Source: a virus. From it: a stretch of 26,449 nucleotides of DNA. The stretch covers positions 1-26,449 of IMG/VR virus record IMGVR_UViG_3300031718_000431. One strand, written 5' to 3'. The notes under the pieces are model-generated. The model worked only from the letters and a program-made list of their open reading frames with translations. It was not told where the DNA came from and did not search any database. This document shows positions 1-6,736 of the stretch, in pieces (within the stretch, counting starts at the first letter, position 1; each line of letters opens with the position of its first letter). Position numbers and translations under genes: made by a program.

Positions 1-1572
1 GTGAATGTGCAAGTCTCGCATGTTGAGCCGCAGCTAAGGCATGACGCTGACTTAAGCTGGTCGCCGCAAGAAGGTCCGCAGGACGATCTGTGCTGTTGTC
101 CATTCCCCGAAGTGTTTTTCGGTGGCGCCCGCGGTGGTGGCAAGACGGACGGTGTGCTCGGGAAGTGGGCGCTGAAGGATCGTCGCTACGGCTCGCACTT
201 CAACGCGATCATGTTTCGGCCGACTGCGGTATCGTCGGAAGATGCGATCGAGCGATCGAAGGAAATCTACGGCCCCTTGGGCGGCAAGTTCAACGATCAG
301 AAATCGCGCTGGCGAATGCCGAACGGCGGCCGGGTGTCGTTTCGCTATCTCGAAAGCGTCGCGGACGCCAATGAGTATCAGGGCCGCAACGTCACCGACG
401 CTTGGGTCGAAGAGGCTGGGCAATATCCGGAGCCGACACCAATCTTTAGATTGTTTGGCGTTTTGCGATCATCGCATGGTGTTCCGATCCAGCTTATTCT
501 AACGGCCAACCCCGGCGGTGCCGGCCAGCACTGGATACGCGAACGCTACGAGCTTCATCCGTTTCCGCGTCGCGCAAAAGTCTTACGCCGCGCGCTTCCT
601 GACGGTAGCGAACATCGAGTTGCGGTCATCCCGTCTCGGCTTGAGAATAATAAAATCTTGCTGGCGCGCGATCCTGGCTATAAAAGCCGCCTACAGTTGG
701 TCGGTGCGCCGCAATTGGTCAAAGCCTGGCTTGAAGGTGATTGGACGGCGATCGAGGGCGCGTTCTTTTCCGAGTGGAGCAATGAGCAGCATGTTGTCGC
801 GCCGTTCGCTATTCCCGACACTTGGCTCCGCTTTCGCAGCGGTGATTGGGGGTCTTTCGCTCCGTTCTCAATTGGGTGGTGGGCTGTCGTCGGGGATGAC
901 TTCAATGTCGGTGCCACCGCAAGTACGACTGCGAATGAGTTGGGACGGCGGCCAATTGTTCTGCCCCGCGGCGCAATCCTCCGTTATCGCGAGTGGTACG
1001 GCAAAGTCGGCGGCAAGCTAACAGCAGAGCAAGTCGGTAAAGGCATCGTTGATCGGGAGAAAGACGACCGCGCCAAACTTACTTACGGCAAGCTTGATCC
1101 CGCTGCATTTTCCGAAGACGGCGGCCCGTCGATCGCCGAACGAATCAATAACGAGCTACTTGCCAGCAAGCTTGCGGCCTTCGACAAAGCGGACAACAAG
1201 CGCGTCGCGCAGGTTTCAGGTGATCCGACCAGGGGCGGCCCGATGGGTGGTTGGGATCAAGTGCGGGCGCGCCTGATAGGCTCCGCGAAACGCAACGAAG
1301 ATGGGTCGGTGAATTGGAATAGTGGCCGGCCGATGATCTATTGTTTCTCGACGTGTCGGGAGTCAATCCGAACTATTCCGGTTCTGCAGCACGATCAGAG
1401 TCGAGCGGAAGACTTGGATACGGATGCTGAGGACCACGCGGCCGACGATTGGCGCTATGCGTGCATGTCGCGCCCGTGGATCAAGTCGATCGACAAGGGC
1501 GCTGATCGCAAATCCGATCCATACCGCCCACGCGTCGAAGATCGCGGACGCGATTCGGTGGTGTTGCTGTGA
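1..1572 (+). CDS. Terminase large subunit (DNA packaging ATPase/nuclease)
   Basis: This is the packaging motor: an ATPase that pumps phage DNA into the procapsid through the portal, with a nuclease that cuts the concatemer. An adenine-binding-like segment SPQEGPQ lies at residues 21-27, and a textbook Walker A, GGARGGGKT, at 41-49. Walker B is WVEEA at 135-139, and the coupling motif LTANPGG spans 167-173. The C-terminal half has the RNase H-like nuclease pattern, with acidic residues at D282 (SGDWGS), D366 (KLDPAAF) and D478/D482-D483 (DHAADDWRY). At 523 aa it has normal length. The first base of the window is the G of the GTG start. Because the ATP-binding region sits at a normal distance from it, the gene is probably complete or lacks only a few N-terminal codons. 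No small terminase subunit is visible; it should lie upstream. Confidence 0.95.
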   Translation: MNVQVSHVEPQLRHDADLSWSPQEGPQDDLCCCPFPEVFFGGARGGGKTDGVLGKWALKDRRYGSHFNAIMFRPTAVSSEDAIERSKEIYGPLGGKFNDQKSRWRMPNGGRVSFRYLESVADANEYQGRNVTDAWVEEAGQYPEPTPIFRLFGVLRSSHGVPIQLILTANPGGAGQHWIRERYELHPFPRRAKVLRRALPDGSEHRVAVIPSRLENNKILLARDPGYKSRLQLVGAPQLVKAWLEGDWTAIEGAFFSEWSNEQHVVAPFAIPDTWLRFRSGDWGSFAPFSIGWWAVVGDDFNVGATASTTANELGRRPIVLPRGAILRYREWYGKVGGKLTAEQVGKGIVDREKDDRAKLTYGKLDPAAFSEDGGPSIAERINNELLASKLAAFDKADNKRVAQVSGDPTRGGPMGGWDQVRARLIGSAKRNEDGSVNWNSGRPMIYCFSTCRESIRTIPVLQHDQSRAEDLDTDAEDHAADDWRYACMSRPWIKSIDKGADRKSDPYRPRVEDRGRDSVVLL

Positions 1573-1676
1573 TGCCCGGCGAAGAGTGGGACGCCTACGG
1601 CTGGAACGACGACGCGGAAGAATACGACGCCAGCCCGTCCGATGATCCGGACGATTGGCGCGATGAAGCGGAGTAA
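1572..1676 (+). CDS. Tiny acidic protein (34 aa), unknown function
   Basis: This short frame starts at an ATG sharing one base with the terminase stop (TGATG), a typical translational coupling junction. It ends three bases before the next ATG. The product is extremely acidic, with about half of its residues Asp or Glu, four Trp/Tyr-type aromatics in the first half (W6, Y9, W11, Y18) and W29 near the end; it has no Lys or Cys. I do not recognise it. The evidence is the tight packing between two other frames and the clean, uninterrupted coding. It could be a small acidic partner of the basic proteins encoded just downstream, but that is only an inference. Confidence 0.5.
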   Translation: MPGEEWDAYGWNDDAEEYDASPSDDPDDWRDEAE

Positions 1677-1679
1677 GCC

Positions 1680-1835
1680 ATGATCGTGATGCTGTTTTCG
1701 ATGGTGGGTATCGCGGCGCTTTTGGCGCTTGTGATTTTTGCTAACGTCGAATACAGCCGCACGCGTGCCGAACTCACGCTGGAACAGCGCGAAGAATTCG
1801 ACGAGGAAGAGCGACGCGAAATGCAGATTTGGTGA
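1680..1835 (+). CDS. Small single-pass membrane protein (51 aa)
   Basis: ATG lies three bases after the preceding stop. Residues 1-22 form one strongly hydrophobic helix (LFSMVGIAALLALVIFA), followed by a charged tail rich in Arg and Glu (residues 24-50) that looks like an amphipathic helix. Such an N-in or N-out single-pass protein with a charged tail is common in phages and can be a holin or spanin-like component, but no diagnostic feature is present. There is no lipobox, and the position between terminase and portal is not a lysis cassette. Function unknown. The overlapping frame that begins at 1738 reads a different, low-quality sequence through this region. Confidence 0.5.
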   Translation: MIVMLFSMVGIAALLALVIFANVEYSRTRAELTLEQREEFDEEERREMQIW

Positions 1836-1902
1836 AATGGCCGCGTCCGCTGCCTCTTCGAATAACACCGCGGTCAAGTACCGCACCAAACCGGAGCGTG
1901 AA

Positions 1903-2112
1903 ATGCCGCTGAGGGTTGGTAAATCCCGCAAGACTGTAAGTGGCAATATTCGCCGCGAGATCAAGGCAGGTAAGCCGCAAAAGCAAGCGGTCGCCATCGC
2001 GCTCAATAAGGCGCGAAAGTCCGGTGCGAAGATTCCGAAGCATGCGAAGGTGGCGCGCGCTCGCGGGCTAATCTCCGATGCAGCGATGAAAAAGCATTAC
2101 GGACCCTCGTGA
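1903..2112 (+). CDS. Small basic phage protein with C-terminal G-L-I-S-D motif
   Basis: This 69-aa, strongly basic protein contains the recognisable sequences GKSRKTVSGNIRREI and KQAVAIALNKARKSGAK. These are typical of a widespread family of tiny phage proteins of unknown role found near terminase and portal genes (possibly the DUF6496-like group; this is from memory). The start at 1903 is preferred because GGAG at 1893-1896 sits six bases upstream. ATG 1837, immediately after the previous stop, is an in-frame alternative giving 91 aa. The tail reads RARGLISDAAMKKH, a pattern shared with three neighbouring proteins. Its stop overlaps the next start (TGATG). It might bind DNA or a head component; nothing proves this. 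Confidence 0.7.
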   Translation: MPLRVGKSRKTVSGNIRREIKAGKPQKQAVAIALNKARKSGAKIPKHAKVARARGLISDAAMKKHYGPS

Positions 2113-2315
2113 TGGCGGACGACGACACTCCGAATATCTATACCGACAACCTGTCGCGCGCAGGCGTGACCGGCAAGATTCCGTCAGCCAACCAGCGTAA
2201 CGCGCCGCATTCGCGTAAGTCCGCCAAGGTTTCGCCATCGCGCAAGAGTCACGCCAAAAGACTACGAAAGCGCGGCCTGATTTCGACCGAAGCTGCGACG
2301 CGCAACGGATTGTAG
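2112..2315 (+). CDS. Small basic hypothetical protein (67 aa) with C-terminal G-L-I-S-T motif
   Basis: The start ATG shares a base with the previous stop, so translation is probably coupled; a GTG three bases earlier is in frame as well. The N-terminus is acidic (MADDDTP). The middle is Ser/Lys/Arg-rich (SRKSAKVSPSRKSHAKRLRK), and the last 14 residues (RGLISTEAATRNGL) match the tail signature of the neighbours at 1903, 2319 and 4189. It is unrecognised otherwise. The polybasic middle and conserved tail suggest nucleic-acid or protein binding rather than catalysis. Confidence 0.6.
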   Translation: MADDDTPNIYTDNLSRAGVTGKIPSANQRNAPHSRKSAKVSPSRKSHAKRLRKRGLISTEAATRNGL

Positions 2316-2318
2316 ATC

Positions 2319-3659
2319 GTGGCAAATCTGAAAGCCAAGACGGTCCTGATCTACGACTACGGCCAATACGTCGAGCTTGCCGTCACGCTGTCAAAGTCGT
2401 TCGGCCGCACGCTGTACTACGCGCCATGGTTCGATGGCGGCAATCCGACATCTCGAATTCTACGCATTGGTCAGGGCTTCGAAGGCGTCGAGCGGGTCGA
2501 AGAGATGTGGCCCCACATTGATGACATCGATCTTGTGGTCTTTCCCGACGTGTACGAAGCGGGACTGCAGGAATATCTTGTGTCGATCGGCAAGCGCGTC
2601 TGGGGCTGTCGCAGCGGTGCGGACCTGGAGCTCGATCGCGTCAAGTCGAAAGAGGCCAGCAAGAAACTCGGCATTGATATCGCGCCCTATACGATTGTCA
2701 CAGGCTTTGGCGCCTTACGCAAACATCTGAAAACGCATCCCGACGTGCACGTTAAAATCTCCAAGACTCGTGGCGACATGGAGACCTTTCACTCGCCGGA
2801 TTATGTCGCCAGCGAGCAGCGTCTCGACGAGCTTGAGCATAAGCTTGGCGCCAAAAAGAGTGTGATGGAATTCATTGTCGAGGAAGGCATCAACGATGCC
2901 GTCGAGTGCGGTTACGACGGCTACACGATTGATGGTGCCTATCCGCGCGAAGCTTTGGTCGGCGTCGAAGTCAAGGGTGACGCCTATATCGGTCACGCCA
3001 TGCGCTACCGCGAAATTCCGGAACAAGTGCGATCGGTCAACGAGAAACTGGCGCCGGCACTCGAGCGCTACGGCGTGCGCGGGTTTCTTTCGACTGAGAT
3101 TCGTTGCAATGAGGATGGCGCATTCCTGATCGATCCGTGCATGCGCTGTGGCACGCCGCCGAGCGAACTCTATCAGGCGATGATTACCAATCTTGCGGAG
3201 ATCATCTGGGAAGGCGCGGACGGTATCATGGTCGAGCCGGAATACGCGGAGAAGTGGGGCGCGATGATCCTGCTGCAGTCCGAATGGGTCATGGATAATT
3301 GGCAGCACATCTCGTTTCCGCCGCCGATCCGCGATAGCGTCAAGCTGCACAACGCGACGGTGATCGAAGGGGAGTATTACGTCATTCCTCACGGTGATCG
3401 ACGTATGCAAGTCGGCGCTGTAATCGGCATGGGCGCCACGGCGCAAAAGGCGATTGACGCCTGTGCGGAAATCGCCGAACAGGTCGAAGGCCACTTGATC
3501 ACAAAGCCGATCGATACACTCGACGAGGCTCGCGAGGAACTGGAAAAGATCATAGGCCCCGATAAGCCGGTGTCGCTGCAGCAACGTAAGGCGGACGCGG
3601 CGCGCAAGGCCGGGAAGATTTCTGACAAACAATACGAACGCATGATTGAGGGCGTCTAA
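2319..3659 (+). CDS. ATP-grasp-fold ligase-like protein
   Basis: The 446-aa product looks like an ATP-grasp enzyme of the glycinamide-ribonucleotide synthetase/biotin-carboxylase type, although it is divergent. An N-terminal Rossmann-like pre-grasp region (VLIYDYGQY) covers about residues 8-110. The ATP-grasp part follows with a candidate nucleotide-binding lysine in VHVKISK (K146), a hinge strand MEFIVEEG (183-190) whose E188/E189 would contact adenine, and GVEVKG. The catalytic-site pattern STEIR (258-262) to LIDPCMRCG (270-278) stands in place of the usual E...NxR metal-binding pair. The last 30 residues form a basic helix ending GKISDKQYERM, shared with neighbouring small proteins. Start is GTG, three bases after the previous stop. 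ATP-grasp enzymes join a carboxylate to an amine or thiol through an acyl-phosphate; the substrate here is unknown. A host-derived purine or peptide-ligase role is possible. Confidence 0.7.
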   Translation: MANLKAKTVLIYDYGQYVELAVTLSKSFGRTLYYAPWFDGGNPTSRILRIGQGFEGVERVEEMWPHIDDIDLVVFPDVYEAGLQEYLVSIGKRVWGCRSGADLELDRVKSKEASKKLGIDIAPYTIVTGFGALRKHLKTHPDVHVKISKTRGDMETFHSPDYVASEQRLDELEHKLGAKKSVMEFIVEEGINDAVECGYDGYTIDGAYPREALVGVEVKGDAYIGHAMRYREIPEQVRSVNEKLAPALERYGVRGFLSTEIRCNEDGAFLIDPCMRCGTPPSELYQAMITNLAEIIWEGADGIMVEPEYAEKWGAMILLQSEWVMDNWQHISFPPPIRDSVKLHNATVIEGEYYVIPHGDRRMQVGAVIGMGATAQKAIDACAEIAEQVEGHLITKPIDTLDEAREELEKIIGPDKPVSLQQRKADAARKAGKISDKQYERMIEGV

Positions 3660-3683
3660 CCTAAACCAGGGAAGGAAGTTGTC

Positions 3684-4151
3684 ATGTACTCCAAGCAAGA
3701 CGTACAGAGGTTGATCGCCGGCATCGGCGCTAGCAGGTCGGACACGCACGACGAACCGGTAGCGGAACAGCGCGACGTGCCGACGCGCTACATCGGCAAT
3801 CGTGATCTGGAGCAGCATCAGTTGCCGGGGATCGCGCCGAGCGTCTTCAATCAAGTCGATCTGTCGCTGCTCGAAATTGGCGAGCCGTATATGTTCGGCT
3901 TGGCGCTCGATGTGTTTGATCCGGTGTCCGGCCAGGTGATCGCCGTGTGCCGACCGCACCGCGGCAGCGAGCCGGAACTGTTCCTCACTGTGCGGCAACT
4001 CGGCGCCGAAGTCGCGTCGGCCCGCATGACGCGCGCGCACAACGATCGACTCGCGGGCGTTCTCACTCCGGCACAGGTCGAGGCCCGCGACAGGGCCAAC
4101 GAACAGGCCAGAGCGGATCAGGCGGCTGTTGATCAAGAGGCTCAAACGTAG
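3684..4151 (+). CDS. Hypothetical phage protein (155 aa)
   Basis: It is preceded by a good ribosome binding site (GGGAAGGAAG, 7-8 bases before ATG). Residues 1-60 are polar and probably flexible. Residues 60-110 carry alternating hydrophobic segments (LEIGEPYMFGLALDVFD, ELFLTVRQLG) that look like a small beta-rich domain. The last 40 residues are an Ala/Gln/Arg-rich helix (EARDRANEQARADQAA) that may form a coiled coil. I do not recognise the family. It lies between the ATP-grasp gene and the portal, and its 3' end overlaps upstream in-frame codons of the next gene, but not that gene's preferred start. Confidence 0.7.
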   Translation: MYSKQDVQRLIAGIGASRSDTHDEPVAEQRDVPTRYIGNRDLEQHQLPGIAPSVFNQVDLSLLEIGEPYMFGLALDVFDPVSGQVIAVCRPHRGSEPELFLTVRQLGAEVASARMTRAHNDRLAGVLTPAQVEARDRANEQARADQAAVDQEAQT

Positions 4152-4188
4152 CACACCCGACCGCGTGATTGCGATGGAGATGCCTGCC

Positions 4189-4428
4189 ATGACGACTAAA
4201 ACGTCCGGCATGACCGAAAAACAGCGTCGGCGGCATTACGAGGTCGAAGACGCGCTCGGTACATTGCGTCGGGCCAGCGAGATCATGGCTGACACGAAGC
4301 TGATGGCTGAGGTCGAGGCACTTGCCGGCGGGCGCGCCGAAGAGATGGGCGAGATTGCCAAAAAGGCCGGCAAACTTGCTAAACTCGGCCGCATTTCTGA
4401 TAAAGCGATGGCGGTAATGAAGCGCTGA
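4189..4428 (+). CDS. Small helical protein with C-terminal G-R-I-S-D motif
   Basis: The open frame runs from a TTG at 4129, but ATG 4189 is the best start because GGAG at 4176-4179 lies nine bases upstream; ATG 4174 and 4180 are alternatives. The 79-aa product is predicted to be almost all helix (MTEKQRRRHYEVEDALGTL, then a long Ala/Glu/Lys helix). It ends LGRISDKAMAVMKR, which matches the tail of the ATP-grasp protein (GKISDKQYERM). It is encoded directly before the portal with a one-base TGATG overlap, so the two are probably made in fixed proportion. It may be a portal or head assembly accessory; that is inference from position. Confidence 0.65.
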   Translation: MTTKTSGMTEKQRRRHYEVEDALGTLRRASEIMADTKLMAEVEALAGGRAEEMGEIAKKAGKLAKLGRISDKAMAVMKR

Positions 4429-6368
4429 TGCCGCAACTTGATCCCCGCGCGCCCGAACGTATGAATCCGCCGCCTGGTGCGGAGGATATGGACGTTCGTA
4501 TTGCGGCCATTGAAGGCGATCAGGACGAGGCGGAATATCTCCCGGTGTCGGCGCTACGCCGGCAAGTGCTCGACTATATCGACAACAAGACCGAAGAGAT
4601 CGCCGAACAGCAGGACTCTCGCCGTTACTATCACGGCGCGCAACTGACGGCTGATCAACTTAGAATCTTACGCGAACGCGGCCAGCCGAAACAGGCGTGG
4701 AATCGGGTCTCACGCAAGATCAACGGGATTGTTGGTCTCGTCGAGCGTATGCGGTCCGATCCGAAAGCTCTGCCTCGTTCTCCGAAGAGTGAACAAGGCG
4801 CCGAGATCGCGACGCAATCCATCCGCTACGTGCTCGACGCGAACGAGTGGAAAAACGTTGAGCCGTGGTGCTTGCTGCAATGCGCGATTGACGGCATCGC
4901 GGGTGTGCAAAAGGTTCTAACGCAAGGCGACCACGGCGACCCGGACATTGCCTTGCCGTGGGTCATTGGCGATGAATATTTCTACGATCCGACCTCGTAC
5001 CGCATGGACTTCGCGGACAATCGCTATGAAGGCATCAGCAAGTGGATGCATGTTGACGGTGCGATCGAACTGTTCCCCGACAAGGAAGAGGAACTGCGCG
5101 GGCTGATATCGGGTGACACCGATCTGACGATGTATTCGGATCGCGACTACAAGTGGGTCATGCCGGCGATTCAAAAAGTGCGGATGATCGAACACTGGTA
5201 CAAACATAAAGGCCGTTGGTGCTGGGCGTTCTACGTAGTCAACACGCTGTTGGCGGAAGGTGATTCGCCGTTCTTTGATGAACGCGGCAAGAGCGCGCGG
5301 TCGTTTCATACCTTTCGCGCGGCGGTTGATCAGGATGGCGACAGCTATGGGTTTGTCCGCAATCTTCGCGACATTCAAGACGCCTTGAATCAGGGTAAGT
5401 CGAAGACGCTGCACATCGCGAATTCGCGTAGGCTGCTGATGATAAAGGGCGCTGTAGACGATGTTGAAATCGCTCGGCGCGAATGGGCGCGGCCTGATGG
5501 CGTGGTTGAATATAATCGAGGGACCGAAATAAAGCCCGACGATACGCGCGCCGATCTGGCAGCCTTCGCCGGTTTTACCGAAGACGCAAAGAACGAATTA
5601 GAGGGCTTTGCAAATATCAACGTTGGTGTTGCGCAAGGTGTAGCACCGACTGCCAATCTTTCCGGCCGCGCGATCGAATTGCTACGGCAACCTGGCATGG
5701 CCGAACTCGGGCCTTTCATTCTCGCGATTCGCGGGTGGAAACTGCAACTCTACAGCGGTATTTGGCTTGCCGTGCAGCGTTATTGGACTGCGGAACGTTG
5801 GATCAGGGTCAACAACAACCAAAAGCTTGCACAGTTTATCCAGTTGAACGGCTTGGGCGTCGATCAGAACGGACAACCGGCGATCGTCAACGCGGTCGGT
5901 TCGCTCGACGTCGATGTTGTGCTTGAGGAAGGTGCGGATATTTCATCGCTGATGTCGGATACCTACGAGATGGTCAAGGGCGATCCGACCGTGCCTGTTA
6001 CGGTGAAAATCGAAATGTCGCCGCTGCCGCGTTCCGAAAAGGATCGCATCCTTGGAATGCTGCAGCCGAAGCCACAACCGCCGAATCCGATTCAGCAGGA
6101 GGCTGCGCGATTACATCTTGAGGGGCTTGCCGGTAAGAACGCAAAGCAGGCTGCGGAGACCCACAAGACCTTGGCTAGTGCGGAACAGGCGATAGCGACG
6201 GCTGATGAAAAGCGCACGCGGGCCGGTCAGATGGTCCATGGCGTACATCTCGACGCCGCGGAGTTTGCCCGCGATACGCTGATGGAAGTGGCGAAGGTTC
6301 ACCGCGAGGTCAATGCGCCACCGCCGCAGCAGGGTGCTCAGCCGATGCCACAGCAGGCCGGACAATGA
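4428..6368 (+). CDS. Portal protein (P22 gp1-like)
   Basis: This 646-aa protein forms the dodecameric ring at the capsid vertex through which DNA enters and leaves. The size and sequence pattern fit the P22-type portal family: an N-terminal helical part with SRRYYHGAQLT (residues about 65-75) and QPKQAWNRVSRKINGIVGLV, then a mixed domain with EPWCLLQCAIDG and DEYFYDPTSYRMD. The stem-like helices of residues 310-450 follow, including IQDALNQGKSKTLH and NVGVAQGVAPTANLSGRAI. The C-terminal 100 residues are Gln/Ala-rich helices, as expected for a barrel extension. The start is coupled to the previous stop (TGATG), and the stop overlaps a possible ATG of the next gene (ATGA at 6365). Confidence 0.92.
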   Translation: MPQLDPRAPERMNPPPGAEDMDVRIAAIEGDQDEAEYLPVSALRRQVLDYIDNKTEEIAEQQDSRRYYHGAQLTADQLRILRERGQPKQAWNRVSRKINGIVGLVERMRSDPKALPRSPKSEQGAEIATQSIRYVLDANEWKNVEPWCLLQCAIDGIAGVQKVLTQGDHGDPDIALPWVIGDEYFYDPTSYRMDFADNRYEGISKWMHVDGAIELFPDKEEELRGLISGDTDLTMYSDRDYKWVMPAIQKVRMIEHWYKHKGRWCWAFYVVNTLLAEGDSPFFDERGKSARSFHTFRAAVDQDGDSYGFVRNLRDIQDALNQGKSKTLHIANSRRLLMIKGAVDDVEIARREWARPDGVVEYNRGTEIKPDDTRADLAAFAGFTEDAKNELEGFANINVGVAQGVAPTANLSGRAIELLRQPGMAELGPFILAIRGWKLQLYSGIWLAVQRYWTAERWIRVNNNQKLAQFIQLNGLGVDQNGQPAIVNAVGSLDVDVVLEEGADISSLMSDTYEMVKGDPTVPVTVKIEMSPLPRSEKDRILGMLQPKPQPPNPIQQEAARLHLEGLAGKNAKQAAETHKTLASAEQAIATADEKRTRAGQMVHGVHLDAAEFARDTLMEVAKVHREVNAPPPQQGAQPMPQQAGQ

Positions 6369-6379
6369 GAGGACACACC

Positions 6380-6736
6380 GTGGAGAAAGTTGCTCGCATT
6401 GTCGCTGCGGTTGTTGTTATCGCGGCGACGCCCGCCTTGGCACAGAGCAATAGAACGACGATCAACGGATCGGTCGTGATCGCGACGGGTAATACGTTTC
6501 AAACAGTGCGAAAGTCGGACGCACCCTGGTCGATCACCATTGAGAACAACAATACGACCGATAATTGCTGGATTGAATTCGGCGTCGGCGTAACCGCTGC
6601 CAATGCGACAAAGGCAAACGCGATTTTGCTGCTGCCTGGTGGATCGTGGGCGAGATATTATCCTTATGTGCCGTCCGATGAGATTGAGGGTACGTGCGCT
6701 TCGAACTCGGATACGCTCTATGTCGATACGCAATAG
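6380..6736 (+). CDS. Small exported protein with signal peptide, two Cys
   Basis: The N-terminus is a near-perfect Sec signal peptide: a short charged start, hydrophobic VARIVAAVVVIAATPALA and a cleavage site ALA|Q. The mature part (about 97 residues) is beta-rich, with TTINGSVVIATGNTFQTV and WSITIENNNTTDNCWIEFG, and contains two cysteines (DNCW and EGTCA) that could form one disulfide. GTG 6380 is preferred because GAGAGGA lies six bases upstream; ATG 6365, overlapping the portal stop, is an in-frame alternative adding five residues. It is directly downstream of the portal gene and overlaps the following exported beta-helix gene by 17 bases. I do not recognise a family. A periplasmic partner of the next protein is an attractive guess. 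Confidence 0.75.
   Translation: MEKVARIVAAVVVIAATPALAQSNRTTINGSVVIATGNTFQTVRKSDAPWSITIENNNTTDNCWIEFGVGVTAANATKANAILLLPGGSWARYYPYVPSDEIEGTCASNSDTLYVDTQ

Noticed and set aside
2715-4211. 498-aa minus-strand open frame
   Set aside because: It lies antisense to the ATP-grasp gene and its neighbour, is Arg/His/Asp/Leu-rich as expected of a mirror frame of GC-rich coding DNA, and has no ribosome site. The + genes explain the region.
6603-6719. Upstream extension of the beta-helix gene
   Set aside because: The first 39 residues are Arg/Cys-rich and overlap the previous gene out of frame. The signal peptide from ATG 6720 is the better start.
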